From contig JBEKIJ010000016.1 of assembly GCA_050011815.1 (NCBI GenBank), forward strand, positions 9,602 to 73,601: a stretch of DNA of 64,000 nucleotides, read 5' to 3'. The notes beneath the pieces are model-generated. The model searched no databases. It saw nothing but the letters and a program-made list of their open reading frames with translations, and was not told the DNA's origin. The stretch's first letter is position 1. Each line of letters starts with the position of its first letter. This stretch comes from Chersky-840 sp050011815 (GTDB lineage Bacteria > Actinomycetota > Acidimicrobiia > Acidimicrobiales > UBA8190). Below are positions 60,347 through 64,000 of this stretch, in pieces. The position numbers were made by a program, and so were the translations under genes.

Positions 60347-61270
60347 TCACCGATCGGCGATTGCTTGGCGGACGGCGGGCACAACCTCGTGGGCCCAGAG
60401 GTTCAGTGTCGTCTCGTCGATGCTGTCGCCGGGAGCAACCAAGTAGATGAAAGCAGCGGCCCCGTGTTCATGAACGGCAAACGTCAGTTCCTCCACCCAT
60501 TGCGTCACTGCGCCCCCGATCCAGCGTCCCTCGTCGTCTCGGGTTTCTGGTATCGGATCCCGGGTGAGGCGCCCTGACACGTTGTAGATGGTGTCGATAT
60601 CGGTGGGGTCTCTCCCCACCGAAGCAGCCGCTTCATCGATGACGGGCCGCGCCTCGGCAACCAGCGTGCTCCGCCAGTCGGCGAGGTGTCCTGGTATCCA
60701 TCCGTCTGCGTGTCGGCCGGTTACCGCCAGCCCCTTCGGGCCACCCGCTCCGATCCAGATCGGTGGCGTTGGTGCGGCCGCCGGTGTAAGTCCGGTGACC
60801 CGGTAGAACTCGCCGTCGAACGTGGCGGGATCGCCGCCGCCGGACAGCGCCCTCACGACCACGATCGCCTCTTCCAGGGCTCGTATGCGGGCGCCGGGCG
60901 ACAGACGGGGGACACCGAGGGCGGCGATTTCCTCCTCCGCCCCGCCCGCACCCATTCCGAGGACGACACGACCGCCGGAGATCGCAGACAGCCCGGTGAT
61001 GGTCCGGGCGAGAATGGGAGCGGGACGGCTGAGCAGGTTTGTGCAGATCGCCACTCCGGAGATGTTGTTAGTTGCGCCCAGAACGAACGCCAGAGCGGCG
61101 TAGGCGTCGAGGCGCTCGGCGAAGTAGGGGTGGTCGTTGACGCTGACAATGTCGAGACCCGCCTCGTCGGCTAGGCGGGCATGTCCGAGCATCTGGCTCA
61201 CCTGGTCGACGCCGTTCTCCAGCCCGAGACCGAACAGGACCTTGCGGTTGGGGGTCACGAGACCATTCAA
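60347..61270 (-). CDS. LLM-class flavin/F420-dependent oxidoreductase
   Basis: 307 residues from a TTG at 61270 (GTG at 61258 is an alternative). The barrel motifs are GLDIVSVNDHPYF, CTNLLSRPAPILARTITGL, GRVVLGMGAGGAEEEIAALG and PPIWIGAGGPKG. It is similar in class to the protein at 53664 but not close in sequence. The N-terminal LFGLGL strand suggests cofactor F420 use, typical of actinobacteria, but FMN is possible. Confidence 0.88.
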   Translation of the reverse strand: MNGLVTPNRKVLFGLGLENGVDQVSQMLGHARLADEAGLDIVSVNDHPYFAERLDAYAALAFVLGATNNISGVAICTNLLSRPAPILARTITGLSAISGGRVVLGMGAGGAEEEIAALGVPRLSPGARIRALEEAIVVVRALSGGGDPATFDGEFYRVTGLTPAAAPTPPIWIGAGGPKGLAVTGRHADGWIPGHLADWRSTLVAEARPVIDEAAASVGRDPTDIDTIYNVSGRLTRDPIPETRDDEGRWIGGAVTQWVEELTFAVHEHGAAAFIYLVAPGDSIDETTLNLWAHEVVPAVRQAIADR

Positions 61271-61543
61271 TCAGGAGCCGAGAGGTATCCCCGAGGTGCC
61301 GATCGGGGACGCTCGGACCGCAAGCTGGGCGCGGTATCTCCGACCCGACGGCCGTGACCGGGGGTGGACCGACGACGTCGGGACGGCAATCGGGGTACGG
61401 ATTGACCCGAGAACGCATCGGACCGCAGTCGCCGACGAGGGTCTTGTTTGAGCCGTCGATCCGCATATTCCCATGGATGACACGCTGACCATCGAGGAGA
61501 GCAAAGGCGGAGACATGTGATCAAAGCGAAGCCAGCTGAACCC

Positions 61544-62542
61544 TTACGAACGAGGCGTCAGCGACTTCAGCGTGAAGCTGGCACCGCCGGTCAAGGTGGA
61601 GGTTCCCAGGAACGTGGGGCTCGACACCTTGGTGGTCCAGGTGCCCTTGACCGGTAGCCCGTTGACTGTGGAGAACCAGATATCGGAGACGTTGGTTCCC
61701 CATTGCCCTCCCGTGAAGGTCGACACCTCCCGGAAGTGGAGGGTGGGCACGTCGGTGCCCCCGATCCGCAACGTCTGCGGACCCACGTAACGGTTTGTGC
61801 CCCTCATGGTGACGACCCCGGTCTTGATAGGGCTGCTCGTGCCCGTGCAGGAAAAGGGGAACCGTTGCCCCACATGTAGCACTGCCGGAATGGCGATCTC
61901 GGGCGAGCAATTGTACGTGCCGGTGTCGGCGATGGACAGCGTCACGAGGTTCCATCGGTACCAGCCCGCCCGAGCCACCTCGACCAGGTTGCCGGCGCGG
62001 GCACAGAACGTGGCGTTTTGCCAGTGGCTGTCGCTGTAGTCCAGTCGCCAGACCCAGCAACCGTCGGACTGGTACTTCACCGTGCCCGGAATACCGGGGC
62101 CTTCGACCTGTGATTTCGGAGGGAGCGAGATGTGCTCGTGCCCTGAGCCGCGGTAGGAATAGACCCCGTCGTGCGGACGAAGCGTCCCGGGATCGACAAG
62201 GGCGCCCGTGGCTCCCGAGCGGAACCGCTGGTAGGCGGTAGCGAACGAGACCTGGTGGGGCCCGGAGTGGTTCCACTCATAGACGAAGATCCCTGCAGCT
62301 GAGGCCACCACCGTGACGATCACCGTCGCGACGATGAGGGCCACCCGGTGGCGGTGGGCGAACGACGGCCCCGGCTGGGTACGTGGGATCACAAACGAGC
62401 CGCCACCCTCGCCCGAGTCCCGACGCACACCGTCACCGGGCTTCGGCGCAGTACTACCGGGGCTGGTCGCAACGGGCAGCGTGACGAAGAGGGGCTCGAC
62501 CCCCTCGCCGTCGTGCAGAGCGGGGTCGAGGACGTGTGTCAT
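61544..62542 (-). CDS. Membrane-anchored hypothetical protein
   Basis: 332 residues. A cytoplasmic leader of about 65 residues precedes one hydrophobic helix (VALIVATVIVTVVASAAGIFV) and an extracytoplasmic beta-rich domain with several cysteines (QSDGCWVWRLDYSDSHWQ, ATFCARAGN, GTYNCSPEI, FPFSCTG). No family recognised. The ATG overlaps the stop of the upstream acyltransferase gene (ATGA), so the two proteins are made together. Confidence 0.8.
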   Translation of the reverse strand: MTHVLDPALHDGEGVEPLFVTLPVATSPGSTAPKPGDGVRRDSGEGGGSFVIPRTQPGPSFAHRHRVALIVATVIVTVVASAAGIFVYEWNHSGPHQVSFATAYQRFRSGATGALVDPGTLRPHDGVYSYRGSGHEHISLPPKSQVEGPGIPGTVKYQSDGCWVWRLDYSDSHWQNATFCARAGNLVEVARAGWYRWNLVTLSIADTGTYNCSPEIAIPAVLHVGQRFPFSCTGTSSPIKTGVVTMRGTNRYVGPQTLRIGGTDVPTLHFREVSTFTGGQWGTNVSDIWFSTVNGLPVKGTWTTKVSSPTFLGTSTLTGGASFTLKSLTPRS

Positions 62543-63519
62543 GGCGTCGCGCCCCCGGCGCGGGCGCCAACGTGCCGGACCAGGTTTGCCACCCCGCGCA
62601 TCACGGGGTGGGGATGCTCGGCGCGCAAGCGATCGAGGGCGGATTGCATGGTGCTCGTGATCTCGGCGTAACAGTCGTCCACGAAGTCGGGGTCATTCGC
62701 CGCTTCGGGGCCGCGCCCGCTCCAGTTCAGAGCGGGCAGGAACTCTACGGTGATGGCCGCCGGCAAGGGCAGCGGGGGGGTCAGGATCGACGTCAGGCCG
62801 AAGGGGCCCAGGAGGATCGGGAACACGTTGATCCGCAGCCGGTTGAGGCCTAGAGCGGTCGCCAAGCGGTCGCCCCGTGATACCACCACAACGGCGTGGT
62901 GAGATCCGTGAGTTACTACTGGCACCACGGGGACCCCAGCATGCAGGGCCAGGCGGACGAACCCTTTGTGCCCGGCCAGGTCCACCTGGTCGCGCTGGCA
63001 CCACGGTCGGCAGGCCTCCGTGTCGCCGCCGGGGTAGACGACCACCGCCGCTCCCTGCTGCAGGGCGAGCTCGGCCTCGCGCCCCCCGGCCGGGATGGCG
63101 CCGATCCGCCGCAAGAACGGGCCCACGCCGGGCACGCTGAACAGGAGGTCATAGGCAAGGGCGTACGCGGGCTGATCGAGACCGCGACGCTGGATGAGCG
63201 ACTGACCGACGACCCAGGCGTCGGGCATGTACATGAGGCAAGAGTGGTTGCCGACGACCAGCACGGGACCGGTAGCCGGGAGGTTCTCGAGGCCCTTCAC
63301 TTCGGGCGAGAAGAAGCTCGTGTAACGGGCCACGAGCGCCAGTTGCCGCTCGATGAACGCCGGGTCCCGCTGGAACAGCGGTCCACCGAGCTCGTGCTCG
63401 ATACGGTGTGAGAGCGGCCCCATCAGGGGGGCGAGGACGCCTCCCGATCCGTGCCCATGGCCGTGCGCTCCTGCCTCTACGCCCCCGTAGCTATCGGTGC
63501 GTCCTGTGATCACTGTCAT
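62539..63519 (-). CDS. Lysophospholipid acyltransferase family protein (PlsC-like)
   Basis: 326 residues from ATG 63519, with GAGGT a few bases upstream. GNHSCLMYMPD carries the N-H and aspartate of the acyltransferase motif I (with eight residues between H and D, in the NHSGG-type branch); GVGPFLRRIGAIPAGG and VVVYPGGDTE are motifs II and III. A His/Gly-rich stretch near the start (HGHGHGSGG) could bind metal. It acylates a lysolipid or glycolipid at the membrane. It is coupled to the membrane-anchored protein downstream. Confidence 0.88.
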   Translation of the reverse strand: MTVITGRTDSYGGVEAGAHGHGHGSGGVLAPLMGPLSHRIEHELGGPLFQRDPAFIERQLALVARYTSFFSPEVKGLENLPATGPVLVVGNHSCLMYMPDAWVVGQSLIQRRGLDQPAYALAYDLLFSVPGVGPFLRRIGAIPAGGREAELALQQGAAVVVYPGGDTEACRPWCQRDQVDLAGHKGFVRLALHAGVPVVPVVTHGSHHAVVVVSRGDRLATALGLNRLRINVFPILLGPFGLTSILTPPLPLPAAITVEFLPALNWSGRGPEAANDPDFVDDCYAEITSTMQSALDRLRAEHPHPVMRGVANLVRHVGARAGGATP

Positions 63520-63936
63520 GGCGGACCTCACCCGTTTTCTCCTTTGTCGCGCCAGGGAGGCTCGGGGAAACAGAGCCGTTTGTCCCGAACGAGTGAAAAC
63601 GGCGCTCGGAAGAGCCAGCAAGGCGGGAGGGAGTCCGGTGACCTGCGTTTTGGCCACCAGCCACCGCCGGAGGTCGAAGTGGAGACGACCTGCAGTTCGC
63701 AGATGCCTCAAGACCGATTTCCGCGCTGCAACCCGAGAGCCATGGTCGACTGGACTGGTTATGCAATTCGGCTGGGAATATGCACCTTTCCTCGTCAGAT
63801 ATGGGGATCGCCGATTCCAAGAGTCATGCCTCGGACCTGCCCGCCGAGCGGATAGAGACCTTGGACTCTGTTGAGCCCGTGGGTCGCTCCTTACGCTGGT
63901 ATCGAGCAGGTAGGTCCTGCAGGAAGGAGGATTGTC
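63520..63936. other. Upstream region of the final gene, no gene recognised
   Basis: 417 bases between divergent genes, lower in GC than the genes around it. The open frames within it have no coding character. It must hold promoters for both 62539 and 63937; a weak match TTGAGC (63871) with TACGCT (63892) and a 15-base spacer is the best I can see. Confidence 0.45.
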
Positions 63937-64000
63937 ATGGCCCCTCGGAATGCTGTATCGCTGGACGAGACGGTCCTTGATTTCGTCCGCAAGAGCGAAG
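63937..64000 (+). CDS. 5' end of an unidentified gene
   Basis: An ATG at 63937 follows GGAAGGAGGATTGTC, a strong ribosome binding site with 6-7 base spacing. The first 21 codons read MAPRNAVSLDETVLDFVRKS and E, then the window ends. The sequence is polar and helical; no identity can be given. Confidence 0.6.
   Translation, partial: MAPRNAVSLDETVLDFVRKSE

Overview
The window is a high-GC bacterial chromosome segment, most likely from an actinobacterium. Class Acidimicrobiia is my best guess, by inference. Support comes from a pafB-pafC pair (Pup-proteasome locus regulators), a mycobacterial-type biotin synthase plus its auxiliary protein BsaP, two luciferase-like F420/flavin oxidoreductases, DUF2510, DUF4232 and MpaB-type proteins, several P450s, frequent GTG/TTG starts and many 4-base stop/start overlaps. 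Gene density is high. I see no rRNA, tRNA, CRISPR array, IS element or prophage.

Layout. 1-2.7 kb: end of pafB, pafC, and an orphan MobF relaxase domain with no conjugation genes nearby. 2.7-7.1 kb: an archaeal-type riboflavin synthase, a small BsaP protein and a TetR regulator (minus strand) face a DrrAB-like ABC exporter plus an unknown gene (plus strand); a nested dyad lies between them. 7.1-12.4 kb: a secreted protein, then a four-gene coupled cluster with three consecutive two-domain YbjQ-like proteins, a DinB-like protein and an AlkA-like glycosylase. 12.4-18.3 kb: a GH13 glucosidase, SDR, biotin synthase, acyl-CoA dehydrogenase and an MBL hydrolase. 18.4-23.9 kb: a signalling island. 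Two response regulators (plus strand) converge on a three-gene operon (minus strand) encoding a receiver/HTH-like/cyclase fusion, a lone ABC ATPase and a histidine kinase. 24-30 kb: FAD oxidoreductase, cNMP-binding protein, P450, enoyl-CoA hydratase and MpaB-like oxygenase.

30-37 kb: two GGDEF-EAL proteins, one with both motifs intact and one with a degenerate GGDEF, flank a small operon that pairs a SpeD-like (AdoMet decarboxylase fold) protein with a GNAT/autoinducer-synthase-like acyltransferase. I consider this the best candidate for an undescribed pathway. 37-45 kb: P450 with its ferredoxin, a secreted S15-type hydrolase, a DUF4232 protein, a PhyH-type dioxygenase, a glycine-rich lipoprotein and a polytopic membrane protein. 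45-54 kb: mainly secreted or membrane-anchored proteins, including a duplicated-domain DUF2510 protein, a G1 glutamic peptidase, a second GH13 enzyme translationally coupled to a type-I solute-binding protein, and a BNR-repeat protein. 54-64 kb: LLM oxidoreductases, a cyclase-AAA regulator, a fructosamine-kinase-like protein, an esterase lipoprotein, a membrane-anchored protein coupled to an acyltransferase, and the first 64 bases of a gene with a strong ribosome binding site.

All functional calls rest on motifs read by eye; no database search was possible. Starts were chosen from overlaps, Shine-Dalgarno sequences and homologous N-termini, and are less certain than stops.
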